Assembly: GCA_026414605.1 (NCBI GenBank)
Contig: JAOAIP010000021.1
Coordinates: 1-64,000 of the forward strand
DNA length: 64,000 nt
From: Bacteroidia bacterium
GTDB lineage: Bacteria > Bacteroidota > Bacteroidia > B-17B0 > Aurantibacillaceae
Direction: 5' to 3'
The position numbers were made by a program, and so were the translations under genes. Below are positions 54,277 through 62,245 of the stretch, in pieces. Under the pieces are notes generated by a model that had not been told where the DNA came from, searched no databases, and saw only the letters and a list, made by a program, of their open reading frames with translations. Each line of letters starts with the position of its first letter. Within the stretch, counting starts at the first letter, position 1.

Positions 54277-56034
54277 ATGAAAATTCGCTTAAACATCACT
54301 ACTCGTATTGCAGGGGGCTTTGGTTCTTTAATCTTGCTTACTATTGTTGCTTTCTTTTATACTTTTATTGTTTTAAAAGATACTCGTAAAAAAACAGACA
54401 TCGTAGTTGAAGAAGTAATCCCAAGTTTAACAGAATTAAAAGATTTTAATCTATTGTTACAAAAATCCAGAACACTTATTTCAAAATGGTATTACAGCCG
54501 TACGGTTACTGACCAATACAATGACAGAGTTGAATTACAAAAACTAATTACAAGCAATTATTCAGAGAAAAAAAACAAATTATTATCACTCGCCAAAAAT
54601 TGGAAACCAGAAGAAAAAGAAAAAATCGAAACGATATTAAGAAGAACAGAAACTACATTTGCTTTGTATCAATCAGAAATAATGGAAAAATTAAAAACCC
54701 TTGATGATTATAAAGATTCAGAAAAATATTTTTTAGCAGGACAAGCATTAGAAGATGCAGAAAATGCACTTAATAATATCGCCAGAAATTTGAACCAACT
54801 TATAGAAACTAAAACACAAGAAGCAGACAATGTAAAACAAGCCATGTTCAAATCTATTAACTTCCTTGAAAATGTTGTAAAAATACTTGGTCTTATATTA
54901 CTGATTGGAGGTATTGTCATTGCTTTCTTCACCATCCGTTCTATTATTGTACCTATTATGCAATTAAAAAACATGCTCTTAAAAATGGGCAAAGGTATTA
55001 TTCCCAAAGAACGATTTCCTGATAGAACAGACGAAATTGGAGAAATGGGAAGAGCATTAAATATCCTTATTAACTCATTTGAACGCACTACTGAATTTGC
55101 CAAACAAACAGGGGCAGGAAACTTTGATGCTGTTTTTCAACCACTCAGCGAATACGATACATTAGGTCACGCCCTCATACGAATGAGAGATGAATTAGCA
55201 GAAAATGAAAGAGTGCTTGAAAGAAAAGTCATTGAAAGAACAGAAGAAGTTGTTCGTCAAAAAAAGGAAATTGAGTACCTTTTTACACAAGTAACAGATA
55301 GTATCAAATATGCTAAACGTATTCAAGAAGCTATTTTACCACCCATTAAATATTTTCAAACTCTCTTACCTCATTCTTTTATTTTATACAAACCAAAAGA
55401 TATTGTGAGTGGTGATTTTTATTGGATTGAGAAAAAAAATAATATCATTTATGTAGCCGCCGTAGATTGTACAGGACACGGCGTACCCGGTGCATTTATG
55501 AGTATCATCGGTTCCAATCTATTAAAAGATATCATCAACAATACCCCTCTCACACATCCTGCTGAAATACTTGATGAATTAAATATAGAAATTGCACAAA
55601 CTTTACATAGCGAACAAACTGATACCAAAGATGGTATGGATTTATCTATCATTGCCATACATACTGATACACTATTGATGGAATACGCCACAGCAATGAA
55701 CCCTATTTGTCTCATTAAAAATCACGAACTAAAGATATTAGAAGGCGATAGATTCCCAATTGGAAAATACACGGATGTTATAAATAAATTTACCAACCAT
55801 TCTATTCAACTTGATAAAGGCGATTTAATTTATTTATTTTCTGATGGTTATGCAGACCAATTTGGCGGACCAAAAGGTAAAAAACTTTATAAAAAGAACT
55901 TTTACAAAATTTTAGAAGAAGCCGCCAAATGGCCTATTGAACATCAAAAATTTATCCTTGAAAAAAAATTCAATGAATGGAAGGGCAACCTTGAGCAGGT
56001 TGATGATATATTGGTTATTGGAATTAAAGTTTAA
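54277..56034 (+). CDS. Membrane sensor with HAMP and SpoIIE phosphatase domain
   Basis: A 585-residue protein. Membrane helix at about 10-32, a periplasmic helical sensor (about 33-195, four-helix-bundle chemoreceptor style), second helix near 200-225 (ILGLILLIGGIVIAFFTI), a HAMP-like linker to about 280, a coiled coil ending DSIKYAKRIQEAILPP, then the SpoIIE/PP2C domain with DIVSGDFYW, DCTGHGVPGAFMS and FSDGYADQFGG. Metal Asp residues are present. It is the output member of the YfiR-TPR-SpoIIE operon; the phosphorylated target is outside the window or unlinked. Confidence 0.87.
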   Translation: MKIRLNITTRIAGGFGSLILLTIVAFFYTFIVLKDTRKKTDIVVEEVIPSLTELKDFNLLLQKSRTLISKWYYSRTVTDQYNDRVELQKLITSNYSEKKNKLLSLAKNWKPEEKEKIETILRRTETTFALYQSEIMEKLKTLDDYKDSEKYFLAGQALEDAENALNNIARNLNQLIETKTQEADNVKQAMFKSINFLENVVKILGLILLIGGIVIAFFTIRSIIVPIMQLKNMLLKMGKGIIPKERFPDRTDEIGEMGRALNILINSFERTTEFAKQTGAGNFDAVFQPLSEYDTLGHALIRMRDELAENERVLERKVIERTEEVVRQKKEIEYLFTQVTDSIKYAKRIQEAILPPIKYFQTLLPHSFILYKPKDIVSGDFYWIEKKNNIIYVAAVDCTGHGVPGAFMSIIGSNLLKDIINNTPLTHPAEILDELNIEIAQTLHSEQTDTKDGMDLSIIAIHTDTLLMEYATAMNPICLIKNHELKILEGDRFPIGKYTDVINKFTNHSIQLDKGDLIYLFSDGYADQFGGPKGKKLYKKNFYKILEEAAKWPIEHQKFILEKKFNEWKGNLEQVDDILVIGIKV

Positions 56035-56099
56035 TTTTCTTAAAAACTAAAATGTAAATTTTATTCTTACAAACAAGTATAGTTTAATAATCTAGCATT

Positions 56100-57458
56100 A
56101 TGAAAATCCACATTATCGCTATTGGCGGAAGTATTATGCACAACTTGGCTATTGACTTAAAAAACAATGGACACCTCGTTTCTGGTAGTGATGATGATAT
56201 TCACGAACCTTCTTTATCCCGCTTAAAACAACATCATTTATTACCTGAAAAATTGGGCTGGTTCCCTGAAAAAATCACAAAGGACTTAGATCTCGTCATC
56301 TTAGGAATGCACGCCCGACAAGACAACCCTGAGTTATTAAAAGCCCAAGAATTAGGTCTTAAAATTTATTCTTATCCCGAATTTATCTACCAAAATAGCA
56401 TTTCCAAAAAAAGAATTGTTATTGGTGGAAGTCACGGTAAAACGACCATTACATCAATGATTTTACATGTGTTGAAAAAAAACAACATCTCTATTGACTA
56501 TCTTGTTGGATCACAAATTCAAGGTTTTGACACAATGGTCAAAATCACCAATACTAATCCCATCTTAGTGGCAGAAGGGGATGAATACCTTGCATCTCCC
56601 ATTGATCAGCGACCTAAGTTTTTAATCTACCAACCACATATTGCTGTCATTAGCGGAATTGCTTGGGATCACATCAATGTTTTTCCCACTTATGATGATT
56701 ACAAAAATGCTTTTGTAAAATTCATTCAATCTATAGAATCAAAAGGCACACTCATTTTTAACGAACTGGATACAGAAATAAAAAGCATCATTTCACAAGC
56801 CGATAGAAAAGATATAGAATACATTCCCTATTCCTATCCAAATTATAGCATCCAAAACAATCAAGTATTTATTCATTTTGAAAACCATCATTATCCTGTC
56901 AAAGTTTTTGGTAAACACAATCTACAAAATTTACAAGCCGCTCTTTTAGTGTGCAAAAAACTCAACATCAACGAACATACTTTTTTGAATAGCATATCTG
57001 ACTTTACTGGTGCTGCCAAACGTTTAGAAAAATGGATAGATGAAAATCATCTTTTAGTATTTCGCGACTTTGCCCACGCACCATCTAAAGTCAAAGCCAC
57101 TATTGATGCCGTCAAAGAACTTTATCCCAATAAAGATTTAATCGCCGCCTTTGAATTACACACCTATAGTAGTTTAAACGAAAAATTTTTAATCGAATAC
57201 AAAGACACTCTTGAAAAAGCAAAGCATAAAATTGTTTATTTTGATGCACACACATTAGAAATCAAAAAAATGCCACCACTCCATCCCGATACTATCATTA
57301 AGGGATTTAATGACCCTTCTATCAAAGTAGCCGATAACAAAAAGGATTTATTAAAAATTTTGAGTGAAATTGGCATTAAAGACAAAGTATTACTCCTAAT
57401 GAGTTCTGGCACTTTCTCAAATCTTACAAAAGAAGAAATAATCAGTTTAAACACATAA
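56100..57458 (+). CDS. mpl: UDP-N-acetylmuramate:L-alanyl-gamma-D-glutamyl-meso-diaminopimelate ligase
   Basis: A Mur-ligase of 452 residues that reattaches recycled murein tripeptide to UDP-MurNAc using ATP. It has the N-terminal Rossmann domain (IAIGGSIMHNLAIDLKNNGH), the ATP loop GGSHGKTTITSM near residue 110, VAEGDEYLASPIDQRPKF and ISGIAWDHINVFPTYDDY. The last two set Mpl apart from MurC. It follows the SpoIIE operon by 65 bases and adds murein recycling to the wall-synthesis genes upstream. Confidence 0.93.
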   Translation: MKIHIIAIGGSIMHNLAIDLKNNGHLVSGSDDDIHEPSLSRLKQHHLLPEKLGWFPEKITKDLDLVILGMHARQDNPELLKAQELGLKIYSYPEFIYQNSISKKRIVIGGSHGKTTITSMILHVLKKNNISIDYLVGSQIQGFDTMVKITNTNPILVAEGDEYLASPIDQRPKFLIYQPHIAVISGIAWDHINVFPTYDDYKNAFVKFIQSIESKGTLIFNELDTEIKSIISQADRKDIEYIPYSYPNYSIQNNQVFIHFENHHYPVKVFGKHNLQNLQAALLVCKKLNINEHTFLNSISDFTGAAKRLEKWIDENHLLVFRDFAHAPSKVKATIDAVKELYPNKDLIAAFELHTYSSLNEKFLIEYKDTLEKAKHKIVYFDAHTLEIKKMPPLHPDTIIKGFNDPSIKVADNKKDLLKILSEIGIKDKVLLLMSSGTFSNLTKEEIISLNT

Positions 57459-57480
57459 AGATATTTATCACAACAAAAAT

Positions 57481-57846
57481 TTATTTTCTAAAAAAAAAAA
57501 CAGCCGCAATCAAAAAAGCAAAACCAATAATGTGATTTAATCGCAATTGATCCGTTTTGAAAAAGATAAGTGTAAAAATAACAAATACAAGAATAGAAAT
57601 CATTTCTTGAATGATTTTTAATTGCCACATATCAAAAGGTCCGCCATTAATTTTACTTCCTATTTTGTTAGCCGGTATCATCAACATATATTCAAATAAA
57701 GCAATGCCCCAACTTATCAGAATAGTAGGAAAAAGCCCAAGATTCTTAAAAAACGGCAAATCCTTAAACCTCAAATGACCATACCAAGCAATGGTCATAA
57801 ACGAATTAGACAAAATAAGTAATAATATCGTATACAATCCTCTCAT
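57481..57846 (-). CDS. DMT family membrane protein (DUF486)
   Basis: A 121-residue protein with four predicted helices. It matches the DUF486 group: SNSFMTIAWYGHLRF near residue 14, WGIALFEYMLMIPANKIG mid-protein and QLKIIQEMISILVFVIFTL later. Related to small drug/metabolite transporter halves; substrate unknown. It begins 14 bases after marC ends on the same strand, so the TPR, marC and DMT genes form a minus-strand operon. Confidence 0.88.
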   Translation of the reverse strand: MRGLYTILLLILSNSFMTIAWYGHLRFKDLPFFKNLGLFPTILISWGIALFEYMLMIPANKIGSKINGGPFDMWQLKIIQEMISILVFVIFTLIFFKTDQLRLNHIIGFAFLIAAVFFFRK

Positions 57847-57860
57847 ACTGTTTTTAATCT

Positions 57861-58439
57861 TTACAGTCCTGTATATTTTCTAAATAGTTTGATAGCCAAA
57901 GCCAACAATATAATCCCAAAAACTTTTTTCATAATGGCTATTCCACTTATACCCAAAAGTTTTTCAATACGATACAAATTTCGTAAAACAATATAGACAA
58001 TAATCACATTAATTACAATAGCAATAAGTATAGATAAAATACTATATTCAGCACGAATAGAAAGCAATGTCGTTAATGTCCCCGTTCCTGCAATCAATGG
58101 AAATGCCACAGGTATAACCGTTGCCGATTGTGGCACTTCATCCCTTGAAATTCTTATTCCCAAAATCATTTCAAACGCCACAATAAAAATCAACACAGAA
58201 CCCGCAATAGCAAAATCTGAAATTTGAATACCAATCAAATCTAAAATAGATGTTCCTAAAAACAAAAACACAACCATTATCCCCATAGATACAAGCGATG
58301 CTTTTAATGCGTTAATTTCACCCACTCTTTGCCTCAAAGAAATAATAACAGGTATAGAACCTATTATATCAATCACAGCAAATAAAACGGTTGTTACCTT
58401 AAAAATTTCAACCCAATCAAAATACCATTGATTATTCAT
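57861..58439 (-). CDS. MarC family integral membrane protein
   Basis: A 192-residue protein with six helices and the MarC/SNARE-associated family pattern: FAVIDIIGSIPVIISL at the N-terminus, FEMILGIRISRDE and VIPVAFPLIAGTGTLTTLL in the middle. Once linked to multiple antibiotic resistance, but the actual role is unclear. Its ATG overlaps the stop of the TPR gene (ATGA), which indicates translational coupling. Confidence 0.92.
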   Translation of the reverse strand: MNNQWYFDWVEIFKVTTVLFAVIDIIGSIPVIISLRQRVGEINALKASLVSMGIMVVFLFLGTSILDLIGIQISDFAIAGSVLIFIVAFEMILGIRISRDEVPQSATVIPVAFPLIAGTGTLTTLLSIRAEYSILSILIAIVINVIIVYIVLRNLYRIEKLLGISGIAIMKKVFGIILLALAIKLFRKYTGL

Positions 58440-58759
58440 AATAAATCATTTTCAATATTCGTAATAAGTGCATTAAATTCTGCTATATCTTTATTGGACT
58501 TTTTCTGCCGTGCTAACTCTAATCCCTTCTTTAAATAATCCAAAGCCATTTCCTTTTTATCCATTTGATAATAAAGCATACCCAACTGATAATATGCCGC
58601 CAAATAATTAGCATCTATCTTTAAAGCATTTTCAAAACATTCCTGAGCCAATTGATACTTCTGTTCTGCCAAATACTCTAATCCCAGAGCATAATGCAAA
58701 AATACATCATTTGGCGATTCTTTTAATAATTCTAATAATTGATCCTTTCTCGCTTGCAT
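58436..58759 (-). CDS. Small TPR protein
   Basis: About 107 residues with three tetratricopeptide repeats (VFLHYALGLEYLAEQKYQLA, FENALKIDANYLAAYYQLG, YQMDKKEMALDYLKKGLELA). The start at 58759 (MQARKDQLLELL) is preferred; an ATG at 58780 adds seven residues. No signal peptide, so it is cytosolic. It heads the TPR-marC-DMT operon. Function is unknown beyond protein-protein contact. Confidence 0.82.
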   Translation of the reverse strand: MQARKDQLLELLKESPNDVFLHYALGLEYLAEQKYQLAQECFENALKIDANYLAAYYQLGMLYYQMDKKEMALDYLKKGLELARQKKSNKDIAEFNALITNIENDLL

Positions 58760-58843
58760 TCCTCTTAAAAGAGACCGCAAAATAACACAATGATTTTGGC
58801 TTTTGAAAATTAAAAAATTGTGTATTTATCCAAATTCCTCAAA

Positions 58844-58971
58844 CTTAATAATTAGTTCAAAGTAAAAAGTAAAAAGTATTAAAACGCTACATCATTAAAT
58901 TGAAAAATATTTCCTTTTACTTTCAAACTTGTAACTTTTCACTTTTTACTAATGTGTTCTTTGTGGTAAAA
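58844..58971. repeat. Heptamer-flanked MITE-like element (inverted relative to 31.9 kb copy)
   Basis: Runs from AATAATTAGTTCAAAG through AAAAAGT heptamers, a core CGCTACATCATTAAATTGAA, reverse heptamers and the terminus ACTAATGTGTTCTTTGTGGTAAA (58948-58970). The reverse complement aligns with 31881-32010 along its whole length. Confidence 0.75.
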
Positions 58972-58995
58972 TATAATGAAAACAACAAGAATAAG

Positions 58996-59262
58996 TTAAG
59001 GAAAATACTTATAAATTTCTTTTCTATGTAAAAAACGAATAAATGTTACTTGATTTTCAATAATTGTTATCCCCATTCTGTAATTACCAAGTCGTATGCA
59101 ATAATAATGGCTACCCAATTTCATCTTTTTCAAATTCCTGATTTCACGCAGATGATTACATTTTTAGATGTCTTCAATAACTTGTGCAATTTTTTCTAAA
59201 AGTTCTTTATCATTGATTTCATCCGTATCTTTTTCAAACCGACGATCAATTTTTACAATCAT
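58996..59262 (-). pseudogene. RelE/ParE-type toxin with in-frame stop
   Basis: The frame starts at ATG 59262 (MIVKIDRRFEKDTDEI) and meets TAA at 59164-59166 (codon 33). Reading through gives a complete RelE-like toxin of 88 codons: LREIRNLKKMKLGSHYYCIRLGNYRMGI, split here as LREIRNLKKMK and SHYYCIRLGNYRMG, then FIRFLHRKEIYKYFP, ending at TAA 58996-58998. A single C-to-T change (CAA to TAA) would explain it. The ATG overlaps the antitoxin stop (ATGA). The toxin is presumed inactive. Confidence 0.8.
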
Positions 59263-59459
59263 TTTTTACGAAGTTTCTTAAGGTAATTTTCAACATTAAT
59301 AAACTCATCTGTTTTACCTTGTACCATTGCCTTGAACAAACCAAAATCCATTTTATCTTCATCAGAAATTACTCTTGCTTTCAATCGCAATCGCTTTACT
59401 AATGCTAAAAAAAGTTCTTTATCCTTCTCTGATTTGATATCTATAACTATTGTTTCCAT
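59259..59459 (-). CDS. Antitoxin of a RelE-type pair
   Basis: A 66-residue acidic-basic protein (METIVIDIKSEKDKELFLAL at the start, FINVENYLKKLRKK at the end) with the size and pattern of small Bacteroidota antitoxins that precede RelE/YafQ toxins. It overlaps the toxin reading frame by 4 bases. Its partner is broken by a stop codon, so the gene may persist as an orphan antitoxin. No DNA-binding motif is obvious. Confidence 0.72.
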   Translation of the reverse strand: METIVIDIKSEKDKELFLALVKRLRLKARVISDEDKMDFGLFKAMVQGKTDEFINVENYLKKLRKK

Positions 59460-59647
59460 AATTCTGTTTTTTATCTTAAAAAAATATTTTTTCCTAAATT
59501 AAAATACCCAACTTCTAATTAAGTAAATAATTACTGCTGATATTATGCTGCAAATATAAAGTAAAAAAAACATCTAATCAATTGAAAAATAAACTAATAT
59601 GCTTTCAACTTATTATAAAGAATGCAATCACTTTACCCCAAAAACAT

Positions 59648-59730
59648 TCCTTATACTTTTTTACTTTATACTTTTTTACTTTCAAACTTTTCACTTTCCA
59701 CTTTTTACTAATGTGTTCTTTGTAATAAAA
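59648..59730. repeat. Partial heptamer element
   Basis: Reverse heptamers (TACTTTTTTACTTTATAC, then CTTTTCACTTTCCACTTTTT) lead to the terminus ACTAATGTGTTCTTTGTAATAAA, nearly the same end as at 58971. No matching left end is seen, so one half is missing. The rest of the 488 bp gap (59460-59947) holds only the glutamine synthetase promoter and A+T-rich sequence. Confidence 0.6.
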
Positions 59731-59896
59731 AATGACAATAATAGAAATTACAAATCTATAACACATTCTGTGATAAAATCTTTTTTCCTTCATAAAAAAT
59801 ATTTTCCAATAAAAAAATAAAATTCTACTAAAAAACCAAACATTTTTAAAAACACCCCCATCAAAATACACTATTAAAATAAAAAAATATTATTTT

Positions 59897-59930
59897 TTTG
59901 AAAATACCCCCAAAATTTTACCTATATTTG
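59897..59930 (+). promoter_or_regulatory. Promoter of the GSIII gene
   Basis: -33 box TTTG at 59897-59900 and -7 box TATATTTG at 59923-59930, spaced 22 bases, 17 bases before the ATG. Same layout as the promoter at 21646-21679. Confidence 0.7.
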
Positions 59931-59947
59931 CCCGAAAATTTAAAACT

Positions 59948-62158
59948 ATGAATAAAAGAGTTATTGCTTTTCAGCAGGTATTAAACCGCCAACCTATCCA
60001 ACCACCTCAACCCAATAAGCCCATCAGCGAATACTTCGCAGAAAACGTATTTACACTTGACAAAATGCGTAAATACTTATCCGAAGAAACATTTGAAAAA
60101 CTCAAAGAAGCCATTGACAAAGGCACTACCATTGATAGAAAAATTGCTTCCGAAGTAGCCGAAGCCATGAAGGCATGGGCAATGACCAAAGGTGTTACCC
60201 ACTACACACACTGGTTCCAACCACTCAACGGCGAAACTGCCGAAAAGCACGATGCCTTTATGGAATGGGCAGGCGAAGGCAGAGTGATTGAAAAATTCAG
60301 TGGAAATCAATTAGCCCAACAAGAACCCGATGCATCTTCCTTTCCAAGTGGCGGATTACGCAATACCTTTGAAGCAAGGGGCTACACTGCTTGGGATCCT
60401 ACTTCACCAGCTTTTATCATTGATAACACCCTATGTATCCCTTCTATATTCGTTTCTTATACAGGCGAAACTCTTGACTACAAAACGCCCCTCCTCCGTT
60501 CACTCAATATACTTGATAAAGCCGCTACAGAAGTATGTCAATACTTTGATAAAAATGTAACAAAAGTCGTTGCTACCCTGGGCTGGGAACAAGAATACTT
60601 TCTCATTGATGCCGCCTATTACAATGCCCGCTACGACATTCAACAATCCGGTAGAACCCTCTTTGGACACGCTCCTGCCAAAGGACAACAATTAGAAGAC
60701 CATTACTGGGGATCTATTCCCGAAAGAGTGGCTGCTTTTATGAAGGACTTTGAATACGAATGCCATCTTTTAGGAATTCCCGTAAAAACAAGACACAACG
60801 AAGTAGCCCCCGCCCAATTTGAATGTGCTCCTATCTTTGAAGAAGTAAGCGTTGCTGTAGACCATAATGTTCAACTAATGGATATAATGGAAAAAGTGGC
60901 TATTCGTCATGGGTTCCGTGTGCTCTTTCACGAAAAGCCCTTTGCAGGCGTGAATGGTAGCGGAAAGCATAACAACTGGAGTATGGCTACCAATACAGGA
61001 AAAAATTTATTAAGCCCCGGTAAAACCCCTAAAAACAACCTTCAGTTCTTGACCTTTTTTGTGAATGTGATTAAAGCCGTACACGATTATGCCGACTTAT
61101 TAAGATCCAGCATCGCCAGTGCATCAAATGACCACCGCCTCGGTGCTAACGAAGCCCCACCTGCTATTATGTCTGTTTTTGTTGGAAAATACCTTTCTAA
61201 TGTTCTGGATGAATTAGAAAAAAATGTTCCTTCAGGAAAAATGAGTCCCGAAGAAAAAACGGCTCTCAAACTTGGTATTGGCAAAATCCCCGAAATTTTA
61301 TTGGACAATACTGATAGAAATCGTACTTCTCCATTTGCTTTTACAGGAAATAAATTTGAATTTAGAGCAGTAGGTTCTTCCGCCAATTGTGGAAACGCAA
61401 TGATGGTATTAAATCTTATTGTGGCTAAAACACTCATTGAATTCAAAAAAGAAGTAGATGCCCTTATAGAAAAAGGACAAGATAAAGATGAAGCCATTTT
61501 CCAAGTGATTAAAAAATACATTACTGCTTCCAAAAAAATTCGCTTTGAAGGAAATGGATATAGCGATGAGTGGAAAAAAGAAGCCAAAAAGAGAGGATTA
61601 AACAACTTCACATCTACCCCTGAAGCATTACAAGTGTATCATGATAAAAAAATCAAACAACTCTTTACAGAACTTAATGTATTAACTGAAAGAGAAATAG
61701 AATCTCGCCTTGAAATTCAACTTGAAACATACATTAAAAAAGTTCAAATAGAATCAAGAGTAATGGCTGAAATGGTGCATAATACCATTATCCCCGCCGC
61801 ATTAAATTATCAACAAAAATTAGTAGAAATTGTAAAAGGCATCAAAGAAATGTCTTCCGTTACTTCTATAACTACTGCTAATAATGATGAAACCGATAGT
61901 TTGATAGCCCCTCATCTTGAAATTATCAAAGAAATTTCAGAAAGAGTAAATACATTGAGAAAAGCCGCCATTGATATGACCGAAGAGAGAAAGAAAGCCA
62001 ATGCTATTGAAGATGTTGAAAAGAGATCATTTGCCTATTGTGAAAAAGTAAAACCCTATTTTGATACCATCCGTTATCATGCCGATAAATTAGAATTATT
62101 GGTAGCCGACGAGTATTGGCCATTACCAAAGTATTCCGAAATGTTGAACTTACGCTAA
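59948..62158 (+). CDS. glnN: Type III glutamine synthetase
   Basis: ATP-dependent synthesis of glutamine from glutamate and ammonia. The 736-residue length is that of GSIII dodecamers, not GSI (about 470). GSIII-typical segments: FSGNQLAQQEPDASSFPSGG, ATLGWEQEYFLID, VKTRHNEVAPAQFECAPIF, GVNGSGKHNNWSMATNTG (catalytic) and NRTSPFAFTGNKFEFRAVGS. A final helical region (about 600-735) is usual. It is monocistronic with its own promoter and terminator. This form is common in Bacteroidota. Confidence 0.96.
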   Translation: MNKRVIAFQQVLNRQPIQPPQPNKPISEYFAENVFTLDKMRKYLSEETFEKLKEAIDKGTTIDRKIASEVAEAMKAWAMTKGVTHYTHWFQPLNGETAEKHDAFMEWAGEGRVIEKFSGNQLAQQEPDASSFPSGGLRNTFEARGYTAWDPTSPAFIIDNTLCIPSIFVSYTGETLDYKTPLLRSLNILDKAATEVCQYFDKNVTKVVATLGWEQEYFLIDAAYYNARYDIQQSGRTLFGHAPAKGQQLEDHYWGSIPERVAAFMKDFEYECHLLGIPVKTRHNEVAPAQFECAPIFEEVSVAVDHNVQLMDIMEKVAIRHGFRVLFHEKPFAGVNGSGKHNNWSMATNTGKNLLSPGKTPKNNLQFLTFFVNVIKAVHDYADLLRSSIASASNDHRLGANEAPPAIMSVFVGKYLSNVLDELEKNVPSGKMSPEEKTALKLGIGKIPEILLDNTDRNRTSPFAFTGNKFEFRAVGSSANCGNAMMVLNLIVAKTLIEFKKEVDALIEKGQDKDEAIFQVIKKYITASKKIRFEGNGYSDEWKKEAKKRGLNNFTSTPEALQVYHDKKIKQLFTELNVLTEREIESRLEIQLETYIKKVQIESRVMAEMVHNTIIPAALNYQQKLVEIVKGIKEMSSVTSITTANNDETDSLIAPHLEIIKEISERVNTLRKAAIDMTEERKKANAIEDVEKRSFAYCEKVKPYFDTIRYHADKLELLVADEYWPLPKYSEMLNLR

Positions 62159-62181
62159 TAGTATATCTCCTTCATAAAAAT

Positions 62182-62210
62182 AAAAAAGGGCAATTTATTT
62201 GCCCTTTTTT
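62182..62210. terminator. Bidirectional Rho-independent terminator
   Basis: Arms AAAAAAGGGCAA and TTGCCCTTTTTT with a 5-base loop, between the convergent glutamine synthetase and OmpA-family genes. Confidence 0.9.
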
Positions 62211-62245
62211 ATTTACCTTTCAATATCTCTTTCTTCTAAACCTTT

